From the NCBI GenBank assembly GCA_010645155.1, contig CM021318.1, forward strand, positions 2,872,082-2,936,081: a DNA stretch of 64,000 nt, given 5' to 3'. This stretch comes from Tigriopus japonicus (Eukaryota > Arthropoda > Copepoda > Harpacticoida > Harpacticidae). This document shows, in pieces, positions 38,601 through 48,613 of this stretch; within the stretch, counting starts at the first letter, position 1; every line of letters begins with the position of its first letter. A program made the translations under genes and the position numbers. The notes beneath the pieces were generated by a model. That model was not told the DNA's origin. It worked only from the letters and a program-made list of their open reading frames with translations, and ran no database searches.

Positions 38601-41600
38601 AAAAATAAAAGTAGAAGCCCAAAAATGCCGGTAAAAGTTTGAAAAAAGAGAGAATAAATGCAACATATTGTAGGTTTAGCTGAGGTAAAATTTGTTGACT
38701 AGAATTTAATTTCCACGCAACCACCATTTTTCGTCGTTTGCGTCAAAATTAGCAAAATTGCAAAAGAGACATTTTACATTTCTTTCCACCTCTTTAGTGA
38801 TTTGTCCTTCATAATGAAATACTTTTCCAATTTAGCATGTCGTTTCTGCACATATCTGTTGTTGATCCCATAAAATCATAGAGGTCTATAGAGGGGAGAT
38901 ACTATAGCAAGCCGGTCGTGAAATTTCATTGTGGGCAGGAAGGGCCGTTTTTCATCAGCGACTAGTTGAAACTTGCCCAAACAAACAAAAATTTTTGTTG
39001 GAAATTTTTGAAAAACTTTTAGTTTTCGGCATGTGACCTCTTGCCTACGGCTTGCTTCTCCCAATTTATACTAAGGTGCTCAATGAAGATGATAATTTGA
39101 TTCACAGGCATTACTTCACGCAATGATAGGATTTAGTATTGAAAATACGTCTTGCGCACTTTCATTTGTACTATGATCTTTCCCTTGTTTGGCAAGTATT
39201 TCACGATATTCTTCGGGAATATTTGCCTTTTCACGCAACTTATGGGCAACTTATGGTCAGTATCAGCTAGAAACAAGGCAGACAAATTGACTACAATGGC
39301 CTCGCTTTACTCCTCTAAGCATAAAATAATGACTAGGCGTCTTTGAAAGAGGTGCTTTTTTCACAGAGGGATGAACTTCATTCTCAATTTGCTTTGCCGT
39401 CATATTTTAGAACGTAGAAAAACAATCATTTCCTATATTTTTGCAAAACATCCAACTCTTGGTTCCCCTTACACGATATGAATGAGAAAACACGTTGATT
39501 ATCAATCTTGATAAATGTTTTAATGGGAATGGGATTTGAGGCTTTGAAAATCGTTGATGGGGTCACGCTGACACTACATAAAAAAGCACGGACATTTGAA
39601 TGAATTGAAAAATTGATTTCTTTGTAGAAAATGAGTTCCACCAAAAACAGAAAATCTGCAAAGTTTTTAATACTCTAGAAGTGCTTTTGCTTATCAACTG
39701 CAAGTTAAACCATTCATGCACCATAATCAAACAAAGTTTGTGCATAGTGTGAAGAAAAATATAACAAAATTGTTCTATTTAAAAACTTACTTTTCAACAA
39801 ACAAGTTGTTTAATCGGTAGATGGAGAAAGTAAATCCTTTATTGCAAAGGTGGGGACGTTTCTTGAAACGTCCATTGTAAGAGGGTCAAAAGTACTTACG
39901 AGCCCTTAAAATATTTTTTAAACCAATAGAAAGCTTTCGAATTTTATGGAATTATTTTCTTGAAGCAATAAACCATAACAGTTTTCATCATTGCCGATCA
40001 AGTGGGGGAAAGCAATCTCTAGACACTCACTACTTCAAGTTATATCAATTCAGAAACTGTGTCTTTTTTTATTGATTAAAAGGGAGGAGACGGGGTGTCG
40101 TGGTTAGCGTGGTTTCCTATAGTGAGAGAGGTCCTAGGTTCGATTCTCCTCCCCGACCTTTCTCAAGGAAACTTTTATACGTTAATCCACACCCACAGAC
40201 GGAGAACCATTCTGATACCGGACTTGAAATTGCCTATCGGAAATTATTTGGACGATGTGATGGCTGGCTTCGCTGGCCGGGCGAGGCTCAACCCTTCGAC
40301 CGTAACACCAAAAATCCCCCTAAAAAAGAAGTCCCAGACAAACAAATACATGAAAAAAACGAAGCAACTTACCTAGACACGTAAACAAATAGCTAATTTG
40401 ATCAAATTACTCGTAGTATTCTAACCTACAAGATTTCGGATGACCAACCATGTGGAGTGGAGAATAAAACCATGAACAATGTCAAAGAAAAATTGTGGAA
40501 AAATGAGGCAATTTGACATGCACAGATTAATCAAAAAAATTATTGCCAGCAGATTAAACTAGGAAAAAGGCTTTTTAAGCAACGGTTGGTGGCTTGCGAG
40601 AATTTGGGGTGTTTCAGGTTTTTTTTTTTTTACATTTTGAAGACCACTCTAATGACTTAGATGCAATGAAAGAGACTGGATTGTCAAATTGAACACTTCT
40701 AACTAGAATTTTGATTTTTCCGATTTTTTTGCAAGGATTGTATAAAAAATTCTTTGCAAAAGACCACTGCTTTTATAAAAATACAAGTGAAAGTGATGCT
40801 CAGACCTTATTCATTTACGTAATACAGTAAATTACGTAATACATTTAAAATACAGGTACGTGATAATTTTATTTTTTACAGGCAAGCAAATGTTGTGGAT
40901 ATGGAGATGCAGGAGATGCCACCGCAGGTTACGATTGTGTCGTGATTCCTGGAGCCTTGAAACAAACGGACAAGGTTGAACAAGCCTCTGGCTCTCAATT
41001 TTGCGGTGCAACTCTTACAACAATACAAGATAAGACAGATGGCAAAACTATTTGTAGTAAGTTGCTTGCTCGGATAGTTTTTGAGCTGAGCTCCTTGTTA
41101 ATAGCTGCAAGAAGCCTTTGATAATAAGAAAAGCGATGTGATTTGGAGTAATTTAAAATTGCTTCATCGCTCCCCAACAGCTTTTGTGATTAAAGTTTCC
41201 AATCCTTCGGAGATGGAAATCAACTCTACTTTTAGCTAAGTGCCACCATATTGGTCCTTGTTTTTAAGGCTTTTCAGTTTTAACACAACCTGAATTTTAG
41301 AAAAATAGGAGACACAAACTCAAAGAAAAAAATGGCAACACTCCAAGTTCGATTTCCATCACCACCATGGTGGCCATATCGCAATTTTGGTGACATTTTT
41401 AGTCAAAATGGCAACTCTGTCTGTCTATGACAATATTTTAAAATGTGGCAATTTTATGACAACTAGTTTATCCAAATGACATTTGAATGTTTTGAGTAGC
41501 ATTTTTCTATGAAAGTGGGATTTTTATGGATACTTTTTATCCTAACTGTACTTGATCGTCAAGCAATTCATGTGGGTGATGTGATCTGAGATTTTTAGCA

Positions 41601-43041
41601 AAGTTCTGCCAGTCATGTGTGAAGTGTCCTACAAGAAGAGTACGATGTTGTGCTTGGCCATAGACCACGCTATTGCTGGACTACGATGACAGCTTAATTT
41701 TTTTTCATCTTTGCTCTCGTTCACGAGAATGTTTTATATCATATAGGAGCTGCTCTTCATATCACAAAAAATGTCTACCCATTTTTCAGCTCAATCAAAC
41801 CGACCAATGAAAGTAATTTAGACAGTTTTCATGATTGACGACTAGGACCTGAAAATATTTTTTGCGGTGGAGCCATTGAGTTCTATTAATACTAGAGGGA
41901 GTGTAAGCCTAAAAATGAGTCTCCGGTCGTCAACTGTTGAGCGGACAAAAGTGCGGGAACATTTGAAATGTGTGACCAGGCAAATGTCAACCTTGCAATG
42001 ATTGAATTGTAAACTACCTCAATGTTTGGTCTCAACATGTGGTTTGATTGGCGAGAAGCGAGACAAGAAGAATACAAAAAAGTATCAACGCTAAATTGAC
42101 AAAGTCGACCTCGACATTGACACCGGCTGCGAAAGAAAAAATCACGAAACGTACAGTAAACTGGAGCCTTTGATCGAAAAATATCCAACATTTGGACTAA
42201 GTTAAATTTGTATCTTACACAGATCCCTTCGCAAAAAGGCTTGTTACTTGAATAAATCAAAATTGAGGGCCACTAGGACCAAAAAAAACATTCAAAGCTC
42301 TTGGCATTTCATTAACAATTTTGCAACTAAAACATGGTTGTTTGCAAGAAAATGTCAATGTTCTTTAATAATTGGGGAAAACACCAAATTTCAACCAAAG
42401 GTCAAAAAATGTAAAAAAATGCCAGAAAAATGCATCAAATCTTGAGAAAACGGCAAAAAGGCAAAAAATGCAAATCAACCAAAAGAACGAAAAAGCTAAA
42501 AATAGGAAAAAATGAAAAAAATGCATTTTCTTGAAATGTGCAGCTCTACTGATCATGGAATAGTCCCTAATGTGAAAATTTTAGATATCAGCATCTCTGA
42601 TTGATTTGCTACAAAATATCACATGAATTCTTGACTGTTATTATTTATTATTTACTTTGTTCTTTTAAAGATATTTTTGAGTTGATAAATTTAAGATAAT
42701 GAAAAATATATGTAAAAACATACCTAGTATTTACAGGCATAAGAATTAAACTCATCATTAAGCTCATCAATTTATGGAAATGGTCATGGAAATACATGTG
42801 TGTGTTTCTTGACAAGAAAACGAGAAAAAAATCCTAGATTAATTAGTTTAAAACTGATTTTTAACTATGATAAACAAAGTAATTTCCCTAGACATCCCTT
42901 AACATGGTTCTCTCTCTTGTTTCAGCAAAGTTTCGTCCTTTTCACATCACGTTTCGGTCCGACAATTTCGAATTCGTCGATGAGGCAAAGAAGAAGGTTG
43001 ATCCAGGATTTCAATTGGTTTATTCTCAGAAAAGTTGTTAA
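26613..43041 (+). CDS. Gene B: secreted Cys-rich CUB-type protein, 11 coding exons, 393 aa
   Basis: Exons: 26613-26703, 26772-26793, 27333-27389, 28691-28761, 28820-28935, 29000-29204, 29514-29599, 32227-32372, 35127-35223, 40882-41056, 42926-43041. All have GT-AG borders and matching phases; total 1182 nt. The start is ATGATG at 26613, and 26616 is possible. The signal peptide is MMSKFCMLTWTLLVANCFLV. Then come SLFNIVRFSNSPC, the Cys module (NGTCYTEVEC, CASGYGICC), and CUB-like sequence: NENCTYFESSNVPTG, CKCDDNVCQLRLDF, ICGINTGEH, MYVDANDDC, GCTQYHFGSNSG, ICIRQERGNCQICY, SQFCGATLT. The end is GFQLVYSQKSC. It is divergent from A and C, with mostly different intron positions and no separate last exon. 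Introns 7 (2.6 kb) and 9 (5.7 kb) hold transposons. It is presumably extracellular; function unknown. Confidence 0.86.
28175..28464 (+). mobile_element. hAT-like MITE (tagagggct family), complete copy, 290 bp
   Basis: The ends TAGAGGGCTTACAGAAAAAT and its near-inverse at 28440-28464 form a TIR of about 24 bp. The perfect 8-bp duplication CTGGAGTC flanks it at 28167-28174 and 28465-28472. No coding sequence. Lies in intron 3 of gene B, 226 bp before exon 4. A partial copy is at 4030-4225 in gene A. Confidence 0.88.
30301..31713 (-). mobile_element. hAT-like non-autonomous element, TAGGGCC family, copy 3, interrupted
   Basis: In inverted orientation to copies 1 and 2: the family start is at 31713 (tagggcccggaaataattg on the minus strand) and the end at 30301 (aggcccggaaaaagactt on the plus strand). 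Family sequence stops near 30540 and resumes near 31366, so about 820 bp of other sequence (30544-31364) is inserted. No clear target duplication was seen. Lies in intron 7 of gene B. Confidence 0.75.
30544..31364 (+). mobile_element. Insertion inside the TAGGGCC element, with short inverted ends
   Basis: The left end reads agctgctgaagttgttt, and the right end on the minus strand reads agctgttgaagttatat, giving a TIR of about 15-18 bp. The first roughly 180 bp (30548-30728: atagatggcgcctaatgtga, gggcacgatttcatcagttt) recur at 63410-63590. No open frame. Its class is undetermined. Confidence 0.55.
33593..33655 (-). repeat. Fragment of the TAGGGCC element family
   Basis: About 60 bp (gcctgggaaaatatttacaa, ccaaatatccaatatgtatt) resemble the end of copy 3 at 30301-30360. 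Truncated on the other side. Confidence 0.5.
33741..34995 (+). mobile_element. hAT-like element TAGGGACGGG, 1255 bp, with perfect 8-bp duplication
   Basis: Starts TAGGGACGGGCAAATATGG and ends ...CTGCCCGTCCCTA, its inverse. The 8-bp duplication GTTATAAA is at 33733-33740 and 34996-35003. Near both ends there are runs of the words ttgcactttt and ttgctctttt; at about 34795-34935 these become an irregular tandem array (ttttttgacatttatttgc). No transposase frame, so it is non-autonomous. Lies in intron 8 of gene B, ending only 123 bp before exon 9. A fragment with the same start word occurs at 51411. Confidence 0.88.
35352..35405 (+). repeat. Half-copy of the aggctagttttttagacgc foldback family
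   Basis: Contains gaggctagttttttagacgc followed by ...cttaagatcgtactagag. The same word borders the 55336-55582 palindrome and occurs inverted at about 51285-51325. Confidence 0.6.
36721..36782 (+). repeat. 62-bp direct repeat, copy 1
   Basis: Repeated at 37292-37353 with one difference seen (gaccggat against gaccagat). Includes cagggtcagtgtgacc and ggaaatagtgccgtc. In intron 9 of gene B. The two copies bracket the minisatellite at 36911 and may be ends of one element. Confidence 0.8.
36911..37036 (+). repeat. 21-bp minisatellite, about six units
   Basis: The unit gaatttgtgcagtacctggaa is repeated head to tail about six times, nearly perfectly (one unit has ggatttg). Because the period is a multiple of three, it leaves an apparent antisense open frame (SRYCTNS repeats) that I do not regard as a gene. 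Confidence 0.95.
37292..37353 (+). repeat. 62-bp direct repeat, copy 2
   Basis: See copy 1 at 36721-36782; 571 bp downstream in the same orientation. Confidence 0.8.
37668..38292. repeat. Long hairpin element, arms ~240 bp
   Basis: The left arm (about 37668-37914) and right arm (about 38050-38292) are inverse copies. Shared words include ccaaaaacgattgaattg, caattgtcagttgtgactg, aaacagcaaccagtgagtt and gcaaataaacagagtgaaaa. The spacer is about 135 bp. The arms are rich in aaaatgcaaataaa words like those in the TAGGGACGGG element. The small open frames inside are arm sequence. Lies in intron 9 of gene B. Confidence 0.85.
38877..39322 (+). repeat. Dispersed repeat (pairs with 59862-60138)
   Basis: catagaggtctatagaggg, gaagggccgttt.tcatcagcg, ttttcacgcaacttatggg and caaggcagacaaa also occur in the same order at 59862-60138. 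No coding capacity; the ends have only weak inverted similarity. Confidence 0.7.
40083..40330 (+). mobile_element. tRNA-derived SINE, family 1, copy 2
   Basis: Starts ggaggagacggggtgtcgtg, with an A box (tggttagcgtggttt) and a B box (ggttcgattctcc), followed by the family tail (ggaaacttttatacgttaat, cccacagacggagaaccat, attgcctatcggaaa). An A-rich segment follows. Lies in intron 9 of gene B, same strand as the gene. Confidence 0.85.
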
Positions 43042-43146
43042 CAATTCAAAGATATGTAACGGAAAATTTGACTTAAACATAGATCACTTACGTAATTGTT
43101 GATGTATTGCAATAACCATTTATTTGTTTTTTTGAGCCTGGTAATG

Positions 43147-43152
43147 AATAAA
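43147..43152 (+). promoter_or_regulatory. Candidate polyadenylation signal of gene B
   Basis: AATAAA 106 bp after the gene B stop codon, the first such hexamer downstream on the plus strand. Confidence 0.55.
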
Positions 43153-43375
43153 AGCCAAAGTAGATTTTTTGTATTATGTAAAATAATCTATCTATGAGAT
43201 TATCAACCATATACTGTATGTATGACCTCCGCATAGCACGTTCTCATACATTCTTGCTTAAGTTAAGAGTATTCAATACTAGCATCGTACTAGCATTAAA
43301 TGCTTGAAGTTTATCAAGAGGCTTATGATTTAGGAATTCTTTTTATGCCTTTCCACCTTCTTGAACTGACACATT

Positions 43376-43741
43376 TTTTTCCGTGACTTGCATGACAACT
43401 TGTGGCACTTTGATGAAACGGGCATTGATGTAAACGGTGAAAAAACTCCGACTTGATGACAACTGAAAATTGATTAAAAGTACACCTATAACAGCAGTCA
43501 TTTGGAGAATATCTTTGCCAGGAGGAACCACAATACCCCTAGGAAGGTGGTCACTTTCTTTTTAATGTGTACATGTTGATCCTGCCCACTGTTGAAGCTT
43601 TTTCGGTGTTCAAACTCAAGGCTGATATTAGTGCTCTGAGAGTTATATTGCATATTTTGATAACACAAGATGAGGAAGGTACTTTGTGACTCATGTAACG
43701 TAAAAAGGCAAATACTTGTACAAAACTTTTGTTTGTCTGAC
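43376..43741 (+). repeat. Dispersed repeat, copy 2 (pairs with 7534-7892)
   Basis: See 7534-7892. Lies just downstream of gene B and runs up to the tandem array near 43780. Confidence 0.75.
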
Positions 43742-43784
43742 AAGCAGGGTTGGTCGGGGGATCTACTTTTTCGATTTATCCCCT

Positions 43785-43945
43785 TTGCCTGGGGATAAAC
43801 GGGATAAATTGGGGGATAAACGGGATAAATGGGGGTATAAACGGGATAAATGGGGGGATAAACCGGATCAATGGGGGGATAAACTGGATAAATGGGGGAT
43901 AAACGGGATATAAATGGGGGGATAAACGGGATCAACCAGTGGATA
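43785..43945 (+). repeat. Tandem array of gggataaacgggataaat-like units
   Basis: An imperfect array with a period of about 20 bp, built from gggataaacgggataaa and nggggg variants. The word cagggttggtcggg just before it (43747) also occurs at 44795, so both may be ends of related elements. Antisense reading gives a (YPPIYPV)n frame that is a consequence of the period. Confidence 0.85.
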
Positions 43946-44411
43946 AACGAAATAAAGCCAATTTTGTTCCGATTTTGACATGTTTGAATAATTTTTGGCA
44001 TCCCTGAAAGTAGCCGATCAAACTAAAGGCTTAACATAACATAAATATTACTGAAATATATTTATAATATTTAACAGAATATTTAACAGAAATATTATAT
44101 ATATATTGGTAAATTAATAAAAAAATATGTTATAAAAAGCCTACAATTGACGGTACTTGATGAGACGTGATGAAATTGGAAGAAATCTTCCAAAGTTGAA
44201 GATTATCAAAGTCAGAAAACTGCATGCTCAGTAAATGTAATACAGAGACACAGAAATGAACTTATTTCTAGAAATGAGGGAAAAATGTTTGAAAAAGGAG
44301 GGAAATCCTCTTTAACCCCGATATTCCGGGGAGGAAATTCCCGTTAATCCCAATAAACGGGACGCTTTATGGTTGAGATAGTCCTCCAACTAACTCTGCA
44401 ATATTCCTACT

Positions 44412-44475
44412 GAGCGGACAAGCCTTTATCAGATTGCAGCTGCGAAGCTGCGTTTTAACTTCGGAAACACAAACA
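44412..44475 (+). mobile_element. Tail fragment of SINE family 3
   Basis: gagcggacaagcctttatc, agctgcgaagctgcgtttta and acacaaacaaat match the 3-prime tail of the element at 58650-59130. Confidence 0.65.
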
Positions 44476-44476
44476 A

Positions 44477-45143
44477 ATAAAAGCTAAAAACCCAGGAGTT
44501 TTCATTGTACTAATGTAAATAATTTTTGTGCGGGACTTAATTAAAAAAGTGAGATTTTGTGGGAAATATAGTGTTAGAGAAATTTGTGAATAATTATAGA
44601 AATAAGGAAGAAATGCTTGAAAGGTAGGAAAAATGCTTGTGAGGTAGAAAAAAATGCTTGAAGAGTAAGAAAAAATGCTTGAAAAGTAGGAAAAAAGCTT
44701 GAAAAGTAGGAAAAAAAGCTTGAAAAGTAGGAAAATCCTGTTTATTCTGTTTATCCATTTTACTACTTGAAAGAAAATCCCGTTTATCCCAATGGCAGGG
44801 TTGGTCGGGCCGATTATCCCCTCCAAAAAGAGTCCTGTTTATCCTCCTTGGGATAAACGGGAGTTTCCTTCAGGTAGTAAATGGGATAAACGGAAAAAAC
44901 GGGATATTCCTACTTTTCAAGCTTTTTCCCTATTTTTCAAGCATTTTATCTTACTCTTCAAGCAATTTTTCCTACCTTACAAGCAATTTTTCTTACGTTT
45001 CAAGCATTTCTTCCTTACTACTATGATTATCCATAAATTTTACTAACACTTTATTTCCCACAAAGTCTCATACTTTTCAATTAAGTCCCAAACAAAAGTT
45101 ATCTTCATTAGAACAATGAAAACTCCTAGGTTTTTAGCTTTTA
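44477..45143. repeat. Long hairpin element, arms ~300 bp
   Basis: The left arm (about 44477-44780) begins aataaaagctaaaaaccc and the right arm (about 44870-45143) ends with its inverse. Internal matches include cctaggagttttcattgt, gggacttaattgaaaagt, gtgggaaataaagtgttag and ggaagaaatgcttgaaa. The centre carries cagggttggtcgggc and gggataaacggg words. No coding sequence. Confidence 0.82.
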
Positions 45144-45364
45144 TTTTTTTCTGTGGGAATATTGCAGGGTTTAGCCACAGCACACACAAAACTGTTGGAA
45201 AAGAGCTTTGTTAAACAGATTCACAAAAGCAATCCTTAGCAGATAAAAATGAGCACATTTGTGGAACCATTAGCAGCACGGACAATACAACCCACCTTTT
45301 TAAATGAAAACGTTTTAATGAGTTTTTCAAATTTCTCTCTAAAATTGTTAAAAAAAATGGCTTG

Positions 45365-45465
45365 TGTAGCGGGGTTCACTGATGGCTCTTCGTGAGTAGA
45401 CTAGTTTTGTTGTATTGGACGCCATTTTGATCGTGTGGACAATAGATATCTCGTAACTCGCTATA
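45365..45465 (+). repeat. 5' LTR of the Gypsy element
   Basis: 101 bp, TG at the start and TA at the end, identical to 50673-50773. Unusually short for a Gypsy LTR. Confidence 0.9.
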
Positions 45466-45485
45466 TGGTGGCAGCGGTGGGATCC
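45466..45485 (+). promoter_or_regulatory. Putative primer binding site
   Basis: tggtggcagcggtgggatcc directly follows the 5' LTR, starting with the TGG expected for annealing to a tRNA 3' end. The primer tRNA is not identified. Confidence 0.55.
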
Positions 45486-45659
45486 ATTTGACTTTTTTTT
45501 CGATTGATCCAAGAAACAGGATTGTGGTTGACCCAGCGAATAGCTTCAGGCGTGTGTGGGTGGATTCCTGCAAGGAAAGACGATTTTTGAAGTGCAGGTC
45601 AACGAGCGGCTACGAGAGGAGTTGGAATTGTCAAGTGGATCCTAGTAAAGGACAAAGTC

Positions 45660-46073
45660 ATGGAGAATATGACTGTCAGACCAGTGCCGAAGAGGGCCGA
45701 AGACAGCATGAGTGATTACTTGAAGTATTTTGGGAGAGTGGCGACATCAAACGGGTGGTCGGACCAAGAGGCCGCGAAAATCTTCCCCGGGTTGTTGGAA
45801 ATTTCGTCTACAGCCCTTGATGATTTGGAAGCGACCACTTTGGCGAGTTTTGACCGAATTAAGGCGGTGTTGACACCTTCTGAAGAAAAGTATCGGGAGG
45901 CGGCTGTTCAAAAATTCTTTTGGGCCACAGCAATGTATCAGAACGAGAAAGTGGAGGAGTTTGCCCGCAGGTGTCGCGCTATTGTTCAGGAATGCTATCC
46001 TCGTTTTGCCCGAGCCAATCGAGATCAACTTGCGCGAGATCGGTTTGTTCACGGCCTTTCAAACCATTTGTAG
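45660..46073 (+). pseudogene. Gypsy gag N-terminal part, ending at in-frame TAG
   Basis: An open frame of 137 aa from ATG at 45660. It contains a helical, charged capsid-like region (YREAAVQKFFWATAM, VEEFARRCRAIVQECYPRF, DQLARDRFVHGLSN) typical of Gypsy Gag. It stops at TAG (46071-46073), but the downstream frame (46083 on) is in the same phase and continues into the Zn knuckle. The stop is therefore internal to gag: either a nonsense mutation or, less likely, a readthrough site. The true start could lie upstream, between 45486 and 45660. Confidence 0.75.
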
Positions 46074-46082
46074 CCGGCCGTT

Positions 46083-47448
46083 TTGAATGGTTCAAGTGAA
46101 AAGTGGGATGGAGCCGTTCAGTCTGCTTTGATGGCTGAAGGCGTTGCTCAAACCTTAAGATCAAATAGGCCTTTTGGCAAAGAAAAGAAGCAGAATCCGA
46201 CTGACAACTGGGGCAGAAGTAGAGAAGGATGGGAGCAACTTGTTTGCTATCGATGCAAATCAGAAGGACACATGGCCAGAGACTGTTCACGGGTGCGCGA
46301 AGGAGGAAGAGAACTTGCAATCCAAGCCATTGGGATGAGACCGATGGCATCAATTACAGTCAATGGAGTGAAGGTAAAGGCACTTTTGGATACCGGAGCA
46401 TCTGTGAGCATGTTGCCTGATTCATTGTTTGTGCCCGAACACCCTGACCATGTCCAGTTTCGGACAGCCACGGATGGCCCCTTGGATGTTTCGGGGACCT
46501 TGAGTTGCATTGTTTGCCTTGATGATTGGGAAGTGGAGCATACGTTTTATGTGGGCCAAGTATCGAGCCCTGTGTTGGGGATGGATTTCATGTCGACTCA
46601 TGGGCTAACTGTGGAGACCAGATCGGGTCGCGTCACTGTGGCCGGATACGACTTAAACGTGGGAAGGGATGGCAACAGTATTCAACTTGCTGGTATTAAG
46701 CAAATGAAAGAAGAAGACATACGTAACATCGGCCCAGAGATTGGAATGATATCGGCAAGGGAGCTAATGGAGGACATTCCAGAAGAACATAAGTCTGAAG
46801 AGCCGAGAGAATTGCCAATGGTGGTGAAGAAACTAATCGAAGAAATCCCGTCTGTGGTCTCAGGATTAGGTAATTGTTGCTTAGCCAAACACGAAATCGA
46901 CACAGGAATGGCTCAACCTATTGCACTCCAGTCACACCGGTTGCCGATCAATTTGATGGAAAAAGCTGATGGAAATATCACCAAAATGTCGGGGATGGGT
47001 GTTATTCGAAAAAGTTCCAGTCCATGGTGTTCCCCTGTAGTTCCAGTAAGGAAGAAGAACGGAGATGTTCGAGTGGTAATCGACTATCGAAAACTCAATG
47101 CAATCTCCCGGAAAGATGCATTCCCGATGCCACGGGTGGATGAATCGATCGACGAGTTAAGGGAATCTTCTGTTTATTCAACTTTGGACTGTAACCAAGG
47201 CTATTATCAAATACAAATGGCAGAAAAGGATATACCCAAGACGGCATTTCGGTATCGTGGAGAGCTTTGGGAGTTCACAAGAATGCCGTTTGGGCTGGCA
47301 GCCGCACCTGCAACGTTTTGCCGTGTGATGAGGCAGATTTTTGCCAATGAACCTAATATTACCGTTTACTTCGACGATATTTGTGTTCATTCGTCTTCTG
47401 AGCAAGAGCACGAAAATGATTTGAGAAGGTGTCTTAGATTGTTAGCCA
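46083..47448 (+). pseudogene. Gypsy Zn knuckle, protease and reverse transcriptase, cut by insertion
   Basis: Nucleocapsid-like Zn knuckle CYRCKSEGHMARDC (CX2CX4HX4C) at 46245-46286. An aspartic protease motif LLDTGASVSMLPD follows (Asp about residue 103). The reverse transcriptase has VRVVIDYRKLNAI, STLDCNQGYYQI, FTRMPFGLAAAPATF and the catalytic VYFDDICVHS. The frame is halted at 47449 by a foldback element and resumes in phase on its far side, so the insertion alone broke it here. Confidence 0.9.
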
Positions 47449-48605
47449 TAGAGCTCTATATTAGAAAGAGTACAATCATATCCAACGCCATCTAGTTCAT
47501 TCTGCTCGCAACTGCTCGCCGTTCCCAAAAGGATGCACAGGTACCCTCTAAGCTGAACAAGTTTTCCAAATTATCAGACCAAGATAGCACCATTTGAGAA
47601 ACTAAAGGGCCTAGAACCTTAATGAAGGGGTCCAAAATGAACTATTAGTGTGTTTCAAATGATTCAAATCTGAATCGCTTGTAGAATTAGGTTTAAAGCT
47701 TTAAAAGACAGTAAGAGAATGAAAATCTGTCCCTTTGGACATATTGATGCAAAAGGTGATGGCAACAGTGTGATAGGAAATGAAATTGCAGGGCTGCTGA
47801 ATTCTTTTCCCTCTTGTGTTTCACAGTCATGGTTATTGCTGAGAAAGAGCGCAGGGAATTTTCTTCCTCTCTTGACTTCACCCCTGGCTGCTATTTACAC
47901 TTGCCCACCTACCCCGTGATATGCAAGATCACGAGTGTCAGTGGTGGTGGCCAGCAGGGGAGTCCAGTCCAATGCTTGCTAGCTTCAGATGGCTTGCCCA
48001 GCTTGCCCACTGGCACTTGTTAAGAAGGGAACTCCAAGGATTGCTGGGCCGGGCCAGCTCTCTCTCTCCCTTTCTTTCTCTCTCTCGCTCGCTCTCTCCC
48101 GCTCGCTCTCTCTCGCTCGCTCTCTGTCGCTCTCGCTCTCCACACTGAGCCCAGTGAGCAAACAAGGACTTGAAGGACTTGACTCAACATTTCAGGGTTG
48201 ATAGGTAAAGAGAGGAAAACTCAACATGCTCCTCTCTATCACTATTATTTCTCACACATTTTTTATGGTAGGAGCCCTGATTGTGAACGTTTTCTCTGAA
48301 AAAGCATTGATCACAATGAGGGGTGAGATATTCATTTTTCTCTTAGTCTTTTAGGTTTTAAACCTAATTTTACAGGCAATTCAGCTTTGAATCATTTGAA
48401 ACACACTAATAGTTCATTTTGGACCCCTTCATTAGGGTTCTAGGCCCTTTAGTTTCTCAAAAGGTGCTATCTTGGTCTGATGATTTGGAAAACTTGTTCA
48501 GCTTAGAGGGTACCTGTGTATCCTTTTGGGAACGGCGAGCAGTTGCGAGCAGAAGGAACTAGATGGCGTTGGATATGATTGTACTCTTTCTAATATAGAG
48601 CTCTA
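47449..48605. mobile_element. Foldback hAT-like element inserted into Gypsy RT
   Basis: 1157 bp with arms of about 275 bp (47449-47725 and 48330-48605) that are inverse copies at roughly 97% by eye; each starts TAGAGCTCTATATTAGAAAG. The perfect 8-bp duplication GTTAGCCA is at 47441-47448 and 48606-48613. No transposase is visible. The 8-bp duplication suggests hAT or another 8-bp-duplicating superfamily; the long arms give a foldback shape. It is the youngest layer of the nest. Confidence 0.93.
48056..48145 (+). repeat. CT/CG-rich simple repeat
   Basis: ctctctctccctttctttct and ctctcgctcgctctctcc-type low-complexity sequence at the centre of the foldback element. Confidence 0.9.
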
Positions 48606-48613
48606 GTTAGCCA

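Noticed and set aside
43498..44001. 167-aa minus-strand frame with YPPIYPVYP repeats
   Set aside because: It is the tandem gggataaac array read antisense; a low-complexity artefact.
47938..48201. Ser/Arg-rich frames on both strands
   Set aside because: They come from the CT/CG simple repeat in the centre of a transposon.
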